Source of the DNA: Clostridia bacterium
Lineage (GTDB): Bacteria; Bacillota; Clostridia; Oscillospirales; CAG-272
Assembly (NCBI GenBank): GCA_017467105.1
Contig: JAFTSU010000005.1
Location: forward strand, 1-64,000
DNA: 64,000 nucleotides
Direction: 5' to 3'
The notes under the pieces were generated by a model. That model was not told where the DNA came from, searched no databases, and saw only the letters and a list, made by a program, of their open reading frames with translations. The position numbers and the translations under genes are program-made. Position 1 is the stretch's first letter, and every line of letters begins with the position of its first letter. Positions 34,197 through 42,187 of this stretch are shown in pieces.

Positions 34197-35627
34197 TTAT
34201 TGATTTACACTGAGAAGCGATGTTAGCTCGCTTATTGCCGTATCAAGCTGCGCGTCGGTCTCCTCCGTGTTCTCAACGCTTACGTCGGGCGTTATACCCG
34301 TGCCGTGATAGTTAACTCCCGAGGGGGGATTATAGTATGCGATTGTCAGAGTAATGGACGATCCGTCTGCCGTCTGGAAGGTGGATTGCATTATTCCCTT
34401 AGCGAAGGTGCGTGTTCCGACGGTTTTGGCGACTATAAGTCCCTCGTTCCTGTAGTCTCTGATAACTGACGTGAATATCTCCGCGGCGCTTGCGGTGTAC
34501 TCGTTACACAGCACGACCATAGGAATATCAAGCACGGAATCAATATAAGACTCAGTAGTAGGATCGTAAATATCGTCGGTGGTTGTTACGGAACGCTTTC
34601 CGTACGCCTTGTATTCATAGGTTAGAAGAAGTTTTCCCGTCGGAAGAATGTACGAGAGCATATTTGTGACCGTGTCAAGATATCCACCCGTGTTATTTCG
34701 CAGATCGAATATTATGCCGGTCACCTCGTTATCTCTCATAAAGTCGATCGCCTCGGCAAACTGCTCGTCGGTATTACCCTTGAAGGTGGTTATCTCAATA
34801 TATCCGTAGCCATCGTCCGTTATCTCGTACAGCACGCTCTTCTCCACTATCTCATCTCGTATCGCGGTAAGCTCTACGTACTCGTCACCGCGCAGGACGG
34901 TTACGTTTACCGGGGTGTCCTTCTCGCCGCGGATATAGTTCACAGCGTTCAAATAACCGATCTCGCTGATGGGTGTTCCCTCTATCGCGTAGATGAAATC
35001 GCCAACGCGGAAGCCTGCAACCTCAGCGGGAGAATCGGGATATACTGTAGCCACCATCAGACTCTCGTCCTGGTGGTTATATTCTACCATCACTCCGATG
35101 CCGTAGAATTTTCCGCTCATATCGGTGTTGAAATCGTTGAATTCCTCCCCCGATCTGTAGACTGCGTAGGGATCACCGGTAAAATCAACGTACGCGTTAA
35201 TGACCGCCGTGGTTACTTCCTCGCGGTCCTCAATATTCACTCCTCCGTAGTACTCGGAAATAAAGTGCCGTCCGACTCCCGCAGCTCTCTCGAGAATATC
35301 GTCATCCTCGAGTGAGAGACCGCCCTCGTAGTTGTAGTGGCTGTTGAATACCGACTCCACCCAATCAAGCTTGCTGTCATCAAACTCGGGAAATCCCCAA
35401 TAGGCGAGGTAATCTGACACGAAGCTGTACCTTTTTTCATCATCGGTAAGTGAAGCTTCAATGTTCGCGAGCATCTCCTCGGTGCTTTCAAGAGGAGAAA
35501 ACTCCGCGCCGTCCCCGCCACCGTTACCCGTTGGCAGAAATACGCAAGAGGTAAGTAAGAGGGAGCATAACAGAAGCAGGGCGATCAGCTGCGCTCCTAT
35601 CCGTTTTATACCTTTATTTATTATCAT
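34197..35627 (-). CDS. S41 family C-terminal processing protease, lipoprotein
   Basis: A 476-aa protease. The N-terminus is a lipoprotein signal (AQLIALLLLCSLLLTSC, Cys28), so it is anchored outside the membrane. A helical region is followed by a PDZ domain (~170-260; FYGIGVMVEYNHQDESL, VGDFIYAIEGTPIS) and the S41 domain: GYIEITTFKGNTDEQF, IIFDLRNNTGGYLD, catalytic Ser in CNEYTASAAEIFTS and Lys in GTRTFAKGIMQ. It probably degrades or trims misfolded or C-terminally exposed proteins. The ORF stays open to 35777, but only the start at 35627 places the signal peptide at the N-terminus; its ribosome binding site is weak. Confidence 0.92.
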   Translation of the reverse strand: MIINKGIKRIGAQLIALLLLCSLLLTSCVFLPTGNGGGDGAEFSPLESTEEMLANIEASLTDDEKRYSFVSDYLAYWGFPEFDDSKLDWVESVFNSHYNYEGGLSLEDDDILERAAGVGRHFISEYYGGVNIEDREEVTTAVINAYVDFTGDPYAVYRSGEEFNDFNTDMSGKFYGIGVMVEYNHQDESLMVATVYPDSPAEVAGFRVGDFIYAIEGTPISEIGYLNAVNYIRGEKDTPVNVTVLRGDEYVELTAIRDEIVEKSVLYEITDDGYGYIEITTFKGNTDEQFAEAIDFMRDNEVTGIIFDLRNNTGGYLDTVTNMLSYILPTGKLLLTYEYKAYGKRSVTTTDDIYDPTTESYIDSVLDIPMVVLCNEYTASAAEIFTSVIRDYRNEGLIVAKTVGTRTFAKGIMQSTFQTADGSSITLTIAYYNPPSGVNYHGTGITPDVSVENTEETDAQLDTAISELTSLLSVNQ

Positions 35628-35694
35628 ATTATATTTTGCGGCGAAACTGCCGCTTCTCCGTAGTGATAGTATATCCGACCGTAAGGCGCTAGGT

Positions 35695-35720
35695 GTTTTG
35701 AAAGCGCTAACGCTCAAAAC
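35695..35720. repeat. Inverted repeat upstream of the S41 protease gene
   Basis: GTTTTG-A-AGCG / CGCT-CAAAAC with a CTAA loop, about 70 bases before the protease start. It could be an operator or an RNA hairpin in the leader; no clear promoter fixes which. Confidence 0.5.
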
Positions 35721-35809
35721 GCTATCCGATCCGGCTGACGTGAAGGTTAATCCGGGCGGATAAGCCTGTAACGGCAAAACGGTGAGATATATTCTCTGTT
35801 ACAATACTA

Positions 35810-35842
35810 TGGGGGTCGCCTGGCGAAGCCGGCAAACCCCGT
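35810..35842. repeat. GC-rich hairpin between the S41 protease and CdaR-like genes
   Basis: Outer GGGG / CCCC and inner GCC(T)GGC / GCCGGC with a GAA loop, standing out from AT-rich flanks. No U tract follows on the minus strand, so it is not a standard terminator for the upstream regulator gene. REP-like or RNA-stability element are possibilities. Confidence 0.45.
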
Positions 35843-35863
35843 AATATATTCTATTCTTTTTTA

Positions 35864-36955
35864 TCAGAATTTAGTAGGCTTATTAGCAAGATATTTCTTG
35901 ACCATCAGAGCAACCTTGAAGGTTACGGCGTGATCAAATTCACGAAGGTCGAGTCCGGAGAGCTTTCTGATCTTCTCAAGTCTGTACACGAGGGTATTAC
36001 GGTGAACGAAAAGCTTTCTTGAGGTCTCTGAAACGTTGAGGTTGTTCTCAAAGAAGCTCTGCACTGTCGTCAGCGTCTCAAGATCCAGGGACTCGAGAGA
36101 GCCCTTCTTGAACACCTCTTGGAGAAAGATCTCACAGAGAGTGGTTGGGAGCTGATAGATAAGTCTGCCTATTCCCAGATTCTCATAGGACATAATAGGC
36201 TTCTCGATATCGAATACCTTGCCGACCTCCAGAGCGATCTTCGCCTCCTTGTACGCCTTGGCAAGATCCTTCAGATTGCCGACGATGCTGGAGATACCGA
36301 TGAGAGTCTTAGCCGAATAAATCTCAGCGATCTTGTCCTGCAGCTTCTTGGCGAATTTCTCGATGTCCTCGATCTCCTCGTTCTGCTGGGTCTCACGGAC
36401 TATAACCACGTCCTGCTCGCCTATATTGATCACGTAATTGCTGTCGCCCGCGCCGTCTGAAAGCGCCTCACCCACCATCTCGTATGCGGGAGTGTCTCCA
36501 AAGGATGGGAAGCGGAATACTACGACTACGCGCTTTGCCTCGTTAGAGAAATGAAGCTCGTTGGATTTTATATAAATATCGCTGGGGAGAATATTGTCAA
36601 GTATAATACTCTTGATAAACGACGTCTTATCGTATTTCTCGTCATACAGATTCTTCATATTTCCGATGAAGATAGAGATAAGCTCCGTCATGCGTGCCGC
36701 GTGGGTATCGTCACCCTCTACGAACGCGATGCAATCACACTTTGCGGTTGAGTCAACAAATCTGTAGGTGTAGCCCTCGTAAACTATGTAATCGGCAGAG
36801 TAGGAAAGATCCTCTCTGATGCGCTGCTTTGACTCACCGATCTTCGTCAGCTCGCTGCAAGCAACGACGATACCGTTCTCGTCGATGATACCGAGTGTGC
36901 GTCCTACCGCATCCTTGATTTGGTGGATTATAGACTGAAATAATCTGTTAGACAT
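35864..36955 (-). CDS. CdaR/PucR-type transcriptional regulator
   Basis: A 363-aa regulator. The N-terminus resembles the sugar-diacid recognition domain of CdaR (FQSIIHQIKDAVGRTLGIIDENGIVVACS), the middle is a GGDEF-like degenerate domain common in this family, and the C-terminus is the PucR-type helix-turn-helix (FFENNLNVSETSRKLFVHRNTLVYRLEKI, then SGLDLREFDHAVTFKVALMVKKYL). CdaR of E. coli controls glucarate and galactarate use; here the effector is unknown and no diacid genes are near. The start at 36955 has GAAAGGGACG before it; a reading from 36976 would put this site inside the gene. Confidence 0.9.
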   Translation of the reverse strand: MSNRLFQSIIHQIKDAVGRTLGIIDENGIVVACSELTKIGESKQRIREDLSYSADYIVYEGYTYRFVDSTAKCDCIAFVEGDDTHAARMTELISIFIGNMKNLYDEKYDKTSFIKSIILDNILPSDIYIKSNELHFSNEAKRVVVVFRFPSFGDTPAYEMVGEALSDGAGDSNYVINIGEQDVVIVRETQQNEEIEDIEKFAKKLQDKIAEIYSAKTLIGISSIVGNLKDLAKAYKEAKIALEVGKVFDIEKPIMSYENLGIGRLIYQLPTTLCEIFLQEVFKKGSLESLDLETLTTVQSFFENNLNVSETSRKLFVHRNTLVYRLEKIRKLSGLDLREFDHAVTFKVALMVKKYLANKPTKF

Positions 36956-37144
36956 AAAACGTCCCTTTCTCGCCAAAAGCTCTGTAAAATAAAAATCCTC
37001 TGCGCAGGGTAAAACGAAGGCAAAAGGATATTTAGTAATACTGTACTATATTTTAACTCATTTTTAGACAAATTTCAATAGTTTTTCAAAAATAAATAAA
37101 AAAATTCACAAAAATGCGTTAAGTGCTTTGTTGAAAATAACGGA

Positions 37145-37179
37145 AACCGGAAACACGCCATAATATAGCGGCCTCCGGT
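37145..37179 (-). terminator. Weak terminator-like hairpin after rsmE
   Basis: AACCGGA pairs with TCCGGTT with inner GCC/GGC; on the minus strand it lies behind rsmE and is followed by a T-rich stretch (TTATTTTC) after a few bases. Confidence 0.5.
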
Positions 37180-37217
37180 TATCAAAACGGTATTACTTCA
37201 GTTGTATTAAAGACCGG

Positions 37218-37955
37218 TCAGCTTTCGTACACGTATGACAGGACGGAAAGAACGTAGCTCGGAGCGGTCTCGCATCTGAGTATGCGCTTGCCTAAAGATA
37301 CGGACACGCAGCCTGCGGCAACGGCAGCCTCAGCTTCATCTTTGGAAAAGCCGCCCTCTGATCCTACGATCACCGAGACACTCTTCACGTCTCTCTTTTC
37401 CGACAGTACTCGGGATAGAGAGTTATCCTCCTCTCCCTCGTAGCAGAAAAGAGCCAGGTCTGCGCTGCCGGCAATTTCCAGCATTTCCCGATAGCAGACG
37501 GGAGCGCTCACCTCGGGTATCCTGGAACGACCGCACTGCTTAGCCGCCTCCTCGGCGATCCTCTGCAGTCTCTCCGTTACGCGGTCCAGCTTCTCTGCCT
37601 TCGGTCTCTTTATGCATCTTGACGACTCGAAGGGAACGATACGCGAGGCGCCAAGCTCAACCGATTTTTGTATAACGGTCTCCAGCTTGTCTCCCTTGGG
37701 ATAAGCCATACAAAGAGTTATGGAGAGGGGGCTCTCTCCGCCGCCTGAGGCTGACGAGAGTATCTTGCATTCGCACTCGTCGTCGCGTATTCTGGTCAGA
37801 GCGCAGACGTACTCGGTGCTTGAGCCGTCGCACACCGTTACGGTGTCGCCAACAGCCATTCTGAGAGATCTTGATATATGTCGGGCATCAGCGGTTATTA
37901 TGACACGCCCCCCGGCTAAATCAACATTTTCCCGTTCTACGAAAAATCTTGGCAT
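37218..37955 (-). CDS. rsmE: 16S rRNA (uracil-N3)-methyltransferase RsmE
   Basis: A 245-aa SPOUT methyltransferase that modifies U1498 of 16S rRNA (E. coli numbering). N-terminal PUA-like part (PRFFVERENV, HISRSLRMAVGDTVTVCDG) and SPOUT domain with QKSVELGASRIVPFESSRC, EEAAKQCGRSRIPEV, IVGSEGGFSKDEAEAA and LGKRILRCETAPSYVLSVL (trefoil-knot SAM site). The ATG at 37955 is chosen because GGAG lies eight bases before it; a GTG three codons earlier overlaps the site. Its gene order after prmA is typical of Firmicutes. Confidence 0.96.
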   Translation of the reverse strand: MPRFFVERENVDLAGGRVIITADARHISRSLRMAVGDTVTVCDGSSTEYVCALTRIRDDECECKILSSASGGGESPLSITLCMAYPKGDKLETVIQKSVELGASRIVPFESSRCIKRPKAEKLDRVTERLQRIAEEAAKQCGRSRIPEVSAPVCYREMLEIAGSADLALFCYEGEEDNSLSRVLSEKRDVKSVSVIVGSEGGFSKDEAEAAVAAGCVSVSLGKRILRCETAPSYVLSVLSYVYES

Positions 37956-38093
37956 AGTTTTCACTCCATTAAGCCTTGATGTACAATTAAACCTATAAAT
38001 CGATAATAAACGACTCCGTCCTGCCCGAAGCCGATCCTTGTGAGAGGTCTCTGCCGGAAGGGCGGGGGAGCAGACACGTAAAATATAAGGCTC

Positions 38094-39008
38094 TTATATC
38101 CTTACAAGCATACCTACCCAGTCGTTTTCGTTGATCTCCTTCTCCACCGAGAAGCCGTGGGAGAGCACGGCGTTTCTGACCTCGTCCGCTCTGTCACCGA
38201 TGATTCCGGATAAAATGAGCGGCGAGCTCTTAATAAGATATTTATCTATGTCTTTCAGCATTCTGATAATGATATCCGAGACGATATTAGCAACGCAGAA
38301 ATCGTATTTTCCCTCTGAGAGATCTACGTTTTTAAGCAGATCCGAAACCTCAACCGTTACGTTAGAGCACCCGTCCTCACGAACGTTTTCTCTGGCTACC
38401 TTGACGGCTACCGGATCTATATCGTACGCATTGCATTTTTTTGCTCCAAGCTTTGAGGCGCATATTGACAGTATTCCGCTGCCTGTTCCAACGTCCAGCA
38501 CACGCTTATCGGTAAGGGATAGCTCCTGCATAAGACGCATCACCAAGCGGGTGGTTTCGTGAGTTCCGGTGCCGAATGCCATACCCGGATCCATTCTGAC
38601 GGTAATCTCGCCGTCCGCCGCTTCATATTTCTCCCAAGCTGGTACTATAGTGATTTTTCCGACTGACACGGGCTTGTAGTACTGCTTCCAGGACTCCGCC
38701 CAATCGTCCTCGCATATTCCGTCCACCTCTATCGAATGAGGGACGGATAGGGAGGATAGCCTGAGCGCGATGAACTCCATACACTCTCTGTAGCTTCTTT
38801 CCTCGGGGACAAAGAGGGATACCTTGACGGTCTCCTTATCAGCGTTAAGTATAGAATCGTCAACCAGCTCGCCATACATACCGTTAAGCGAGAAGTCGCT
38901 GTAGTCCTCTATCATCAGACCGTTATCGACCATGCTCATAACCGCTGTGATGTCATCGAGATTTTTAGTTTTACCCGTAACTGTTATTTTAGTCCAAGAT
39001 CCTGCCAT
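38094..39008 (-). CDS. prmA: Ribosomal protein L11 methyltransferase
   Basis: A 304-aa enzyme that trimethylates ribosomal protein L11. N-terminal substrate-recognition domain (~1-100) and a SAM domain: RMDPGMAFGTGTHETTRLVMRLM (PrmA signature), VLDVGTGSGILSICASKLGA, YDIDPVAVKVARENV and CVANIVSDIIIRML. Full length for the family. Its start overlaps the 3' end of ribF by 25 bases, so translation may be coupled. Confidence 0.96.
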   Translation of the reverse strand: MAGSWTKITVTGKTKNLDDITAVMSMVDNGLMIEDYSDFSLNGMYGELVDDSILNADKETVKVSLFVPEERSYRECMEFIALRLSSLSVPHSIEVDGICEDDWAESWKQYYKPVSVGKITIVPAWEKYEAADGEITVRMDPGMAFGTGTHETTRLVMRLMQELSLTDKRVLDVGTGSGILSICASKLGAKKCNAYDIDPVAVKVARENVREDGCSNVTVEVSDLLKNVDLSEGKYDFCVANIVSDIIIRMLKDIDKYLIKSSPLILSGIIGDRADEVRNAVLSHGFSVEKEINENDWVGMLVRI

Positions 39009-39922
39009 GTTATTTTATTAAACTCCGTAATCGCTCTATTTTTGTCAATATTTATTTGCATTATCAGCTCGTTTTCTGACGAAAACCGTATTTCCTCTCT
39101 TAAATAATTGAGGAAATAAATGTTTAAGGTAGAGCCGTACAGATCTCCCTTGTAGTCAATGATATAGGTCTCTGCGTGTTTCTCCCTTTTTTCGTACGTT
39201 GGGCATATACCCACGTTGGTTATAGCGGTGTATATGCTTTCGTCTATCACTACCGCTGTTCTATATACTCCGTTTTTCAAGGATACGAGCGAGGGGGGGA
39301 TAACAGTATTAACGGTAGGAAATCCAAGAGCTCTTCCAACACCTCTGCCGTGCTGTACCTCACCCTGCATCCTGTAAGGTGAGCCCAGGAGCGCATTTGC
39401 CTCCTCGATCTTGCCGTCGCACAGTCTTGCCCGTATTTCCGTAGAGCTGACCGTAACGCCGTTCATTTCATATCTGTCACAGATAAGCGTGTCGGCGCCG
39501 TATTCTCTCATCAGCCTTTTTAGTTCTGATGCGTCACCGGAAGCTCCTTTGCCGAATCTGAAGTTAAAGCCGGATACCGCTACTCCGACTCCCACGTCCT
39601 CTATGAGAACATCTCTGACGAAATTCTCTGCGGTCATATCGGAAATTTCGGAGAAATCGACTGTAACGGTGAAATCCGCGCCTTCGCCTGTTATAAGGTC
39701 TTGTCTGATTTTATCGGAGTATATTCGGCTCTCCTCTTTTTTGATTGCGCTGTCGGTATTGAAGGTGAAGACGCCGAAGGGTACGCCGTCGATCCTCGCT
39801 CTTTCCCCGGCCAGCCGAAGCAGCGCCCTATGGGCTACGTGCATACCGTCAAAGAAGCCGAGGGCGACTACCGCTCCTCTTTTCAGAGGCAGCTTCCGAC
39901 GTTTATATGAATATACAGTCAT
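38984..39922 (-). CDS. ribF: Bifunctional riboflavin kinase / FAD synthetase
   Basis: A 312-aa enzyme converting riboflavin to FMN and FAD. N-terminal FAD synthetase nucleotidyltransferase (VVALGFFDGMHVAHRALL, GFNFRFGKGASGD, VSSTEIRARL) and C-terminal flavokinase (YRMQGEVQHGRGVGRALGFPTVNT with the nucleotide motif, NGVYRTAV, ETYIIDYKGDLYG). AAAGGAG precedes the ATG. It uses the riboflavin that ribU at 1 kb would import, but no FMN riboswitch precedes it. Two 65-nt direct repeats lie just upstream. Confidence 0.97.
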   Translation of the reverse strand: MTVYSYKRRKLPLKRGAVVALGFFDGMHVAHRALLRLAGERARIDGVPFGVFTFNTDSAIKKEESRIYSDKIRQDLITGEGADFTVTVDFSEISDMTAENFVRDVLIEDVGVGVAVSGFNFRFGKGASGDASELKRLMREYGADTLICDRYEMNGVTVSSTEIRARLCDGKIEEANALLGSPYRMQGEVQHGRGVGRALGFPTVNTVIPPSLVSLKNGVYRTAVVIDESIYTAITNVGICPTYEKREKHAETYIIDYKGDLYGSTLNIYFLNYLREEIRFSSENELIMQINIDKNRAITEFNKITWQDLGLK

Positions 39923-39948
39923 TTCGGCTCCTTTCTCACGGATCTGCC

Positions 39949-40062
39949 CGAACCGTGTTGAATATTTCTTGGGTTTTTGAGCTGTGTTGGCGCTTTGTCA
40001 CACTAGCAAAATCCGACCCTTGTTGAATGTTTGTTGGATTTTTAAGCTGTGCTGACGCATTA
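39949..40062. repeat. Two direct repeats with 65-nt period upstream of ribF
   Basis: About 48 bases starting near 39949 recur near 40014: both contain TGTTGAAT, TTTxTTGG, TTTTT and AGCTGTG at identical spacing. The start of each copy (ACCGTGTTGAAT and ACCCTTGTTGAAT) resembles a damaged version of the dispersed octamer with its T-rich flank. Confidence 0.75.
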
Positions 40063-40106
40063 CTGTTTTATTTTTCGGATATACCCGGTTTTACAGAAAG
40101 AAAATC

Positions 40107-42032
40107 TTACATTACTATCTCGTATAGCTGAAGCAGCTCCTCTTCGATCTCATTTTTTCTCTTATCTATTTCACCGGCTCTTACGTAGTCGCTTGCCGCC
40201 TCGCCGAACAGCTCTTCCTCAAGCCGCTCAAGCTCCTCTTCAAGCTCTGCAATTTTCTTTTCCGCGTTCTGTCTGCGCCTTTCCTCAGAGCGCCGTCTCG
40301 CGTTTTCCTTCTTTTTTTCCTCGTATTCGAGCTTTGAGTCCGTTTTCTCTTGGTTAGCTTCTACGAACGTAGCTTCTCCTAGCTCCCTTTGACGCATATA
40401 TTCACCAAAGGCGTCGTCACCATCCTCCAGAGGATAGTCGCGCATACCGCGGTCAAGCTTTGGGTCAAGCTCGATGATCCTTGAGGCTATTTTATTTATG
40501 AAATATCTGTCGTGAGATACCGCAACCACGGTGCCGTCGAAGGCTACGAGAGCATCCTCCAGCGCCTCGCAGGAGCTGATATCCAGATGGTTCGTAGGCT
40601 CGTCCATCACGAGCAGATTTACTTTTTTCAGTATCAGCTTTGAGAGAGTAAGTCTGGCTCTTTCACCGCCCGATAAAGTGGACACGGGTCTTGTTATATC
40701 GTCGGCGTCAAAAAGAAATAACGCAAGCGTCGACCTTAGCTCCAGATCGGTTTTGTCCGGATATTCGTCACGAAGCTCCTCAAATACGGTCTTTGATTCC
40801 GTAAGTCCTCTGTTCTCCTGATCGTAGTATCCGATCTTAATATTGTAGCCGAGGATTATCTTGCCCTCCTTCGGTGTAAGCCTTGTGTTTATGAGCTTCA
40901 TAAGGGTGGATTTACCGCACCCGTTTTTACCGAGGATCATAACTCTCTCGTATCTTCGAACGAGGAAGGATAAATTGCTGATAATGGGGGTCTCTCCGTA
41001 GGAAAATGATAGGTCTCTTACGTCGATTACGTCACCTGCGCTCTCCTCCTCGGTGGCGAAGGACATACGTATAGTCCTCGGATCCTTTGACACGGGTGCC
41101 ACCTTTTCCATTCTGGCAAGCTGCTTTTCCTTGGATCTTATGGTCACAAAGTTGTGCTCTCTGTTGCATCTGCGCTGAAATTCAATGTTAGCTCTGATCT
41201 TCGCTATTACCTTCTGCTGCTCCTTGTATCTTTTCTCCTGAGCGGCAGCCTCCGCCTCGCAGATGGACTTGGTTTCGGAATAGTTTCCGTTATACATTCT
41301 CGCCTCTCCGAATCGGAGCGAGAGGGTTTTGGTCGTAGTTTTATCAAGGAAATATCTGTCGTGCGATATTATCAGCACGGTTTTCTTGTAGCTCTGAAGA
41401 TAGCTCTCAAGCCAGCTGACAGCGTCAATATCCAGGTGGTTCGTGGGCTCGTCCAGCATTAAAATATCGGGCTCGGTTGCCAAAAGCCTGGCGAGTGCCA
41501 GCCTCGTATACTGACCTCCCGACAGAGTGCGTATCTTCTGTCCTATCAGCTCCTCGCTGTATCCAAGACGCAGTAGCATTCCGCGACATCTCTGCCTGAA
41601 CTCAAGTCCCCCCGCCTTGTCGAATTCCGCAGTCAGATCGTTCAGCCTTGCGGTCAGCGCAAGCGTACTGCCGTCGTCGCCTCGACCTGCCGCGACGGAA
41701 AGGTTGATCTCTGTTCTTTCTATCTCCCTCTCCAGCTCCAGAAGAGCAGGGAAGGCTGTGTACATATACTCAAGGCAGGTCATCTCTCCGGGAAGAGCGG
41801 ATAGGTCCGGATTTTGCTCAAGAACGCCTACCGTGTGTCCCTTTTGTATATATATTGAACCGGAATCCGCAGAATATTCTCCGGTGATAACGCGAAAGAG
41901 GGAGGTCTTACCGGCTCCGTTTACACCGATAATGCCCACCCTGTCGCCGTCGTTTACGGCAAAAGATATATTTTTTAGTATCTGATCTACTCCAAATGAG
42001 AGATTTACGTCCTGAACCGATAATGCGATCAT
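40107..42032 (-). CDS. ABC-F family ATPase (Uup-like)
   Basis: A 641-aa protein with two ABC domains and no membrane segments. Domain 1: Walker A GVNGAGKTS, signature LSGGQYTRLALARLL, Walker B DILMLDEPTNHLD. A linker (~240-320) holds the P-site motif region (QEKRYKEQQKVIAKIRANIEFQ). Domain 2: GKNGCGKST, LSGGERARLTLSKLI, LLVMDEPTNHLD. The C-terminal ~110 residues form a charged coiled coil (EERRRQNAEKKIAELEEELERLEEELF), as in Uup and YfmR-type proteins. ABC-F proteins act on the ribosome, easing stalled elongation or giving antibiotic protection; the coiled-coil tail favours a housekeeping role. Start 42032 has GAGG before it. Two octamer copies (40682, 41090) lie inside, in different codon frames from those in rsmG. 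Confidence 0.95.
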   Translation of the reverse strand: MIALSVQDVNLSFGVDQILKNISFAVNDGDRVGIIGVNGAGKTSLFRVITGEYSADSGSIYIQKGHTVGVLEQNPDLSALPGEMTCLEYMYTAFPALLELEREIERTEINLSVAAGRGDDGSTLALTARLNDLTAEFDKAGGLEFRQRCRGMLLRLGYSEELIGQKIRTLSGGQYTRLALARLLATEPDILMLDEPTNHLDIDAVSWLESYLQSYKKTVLIISHDRYFLDKTTTKTLSLRFGEARMYNGNYSETKSICEAEAAAQEKRYKEQQKVIAKIRANIEFQRRCNREHNFVTIRSKEKQLARMEKVAPVSKDPRTIRMSFATEEESAGDVIDVRDLSFSYGETPIISNLSFLVRRYERVMILGKNGCGKSTLMKLINTRLTPKEGKIILGYNIKIGYYDQENRGLTESKTVFEELRDEYPDKTDLELRSTLALFLFDADDITRPVSTLSGGERARLTLSKLILKKVNLLVMDEPTNHLDISSCEALEDALVAFDGTVVAVSHDRYFINKIASRIIELDPKLDRGMRDYPLEDGDDAFGEYMRQRELGEATFVEANQEKTDSKLEYEEKKKENARRRSEERRRQNAEKKIAELEEELERLEEELFGEAASDYVRAGEIDKRKNEIEEELLQLYEIVM

Positions 42033-42130
42033 ATCTAACCTCAACTGAATTAACACTCAGTATTTTATCATAAATCAGCGGAAAAATCAATACTTAACGC
42101 TAAATATATAACAGCAGACTGCTTAAGACG

Positions 42131-42159
42131 CAAAAACGGCGACAGCTAACAGTCGCCGT
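42131..42159 (-). terminator. Terminator of the 633-aa glycosidase-like gene
   Basis: ACGGCGAC pairs with GTCGCCGT around an eight-base loop; on the minus strand TTTTT follows directly. Confidence 0.88.
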
Positions 42160-42187
42160 CGCCGAAATCTGAATGTGTATGCTGTTT

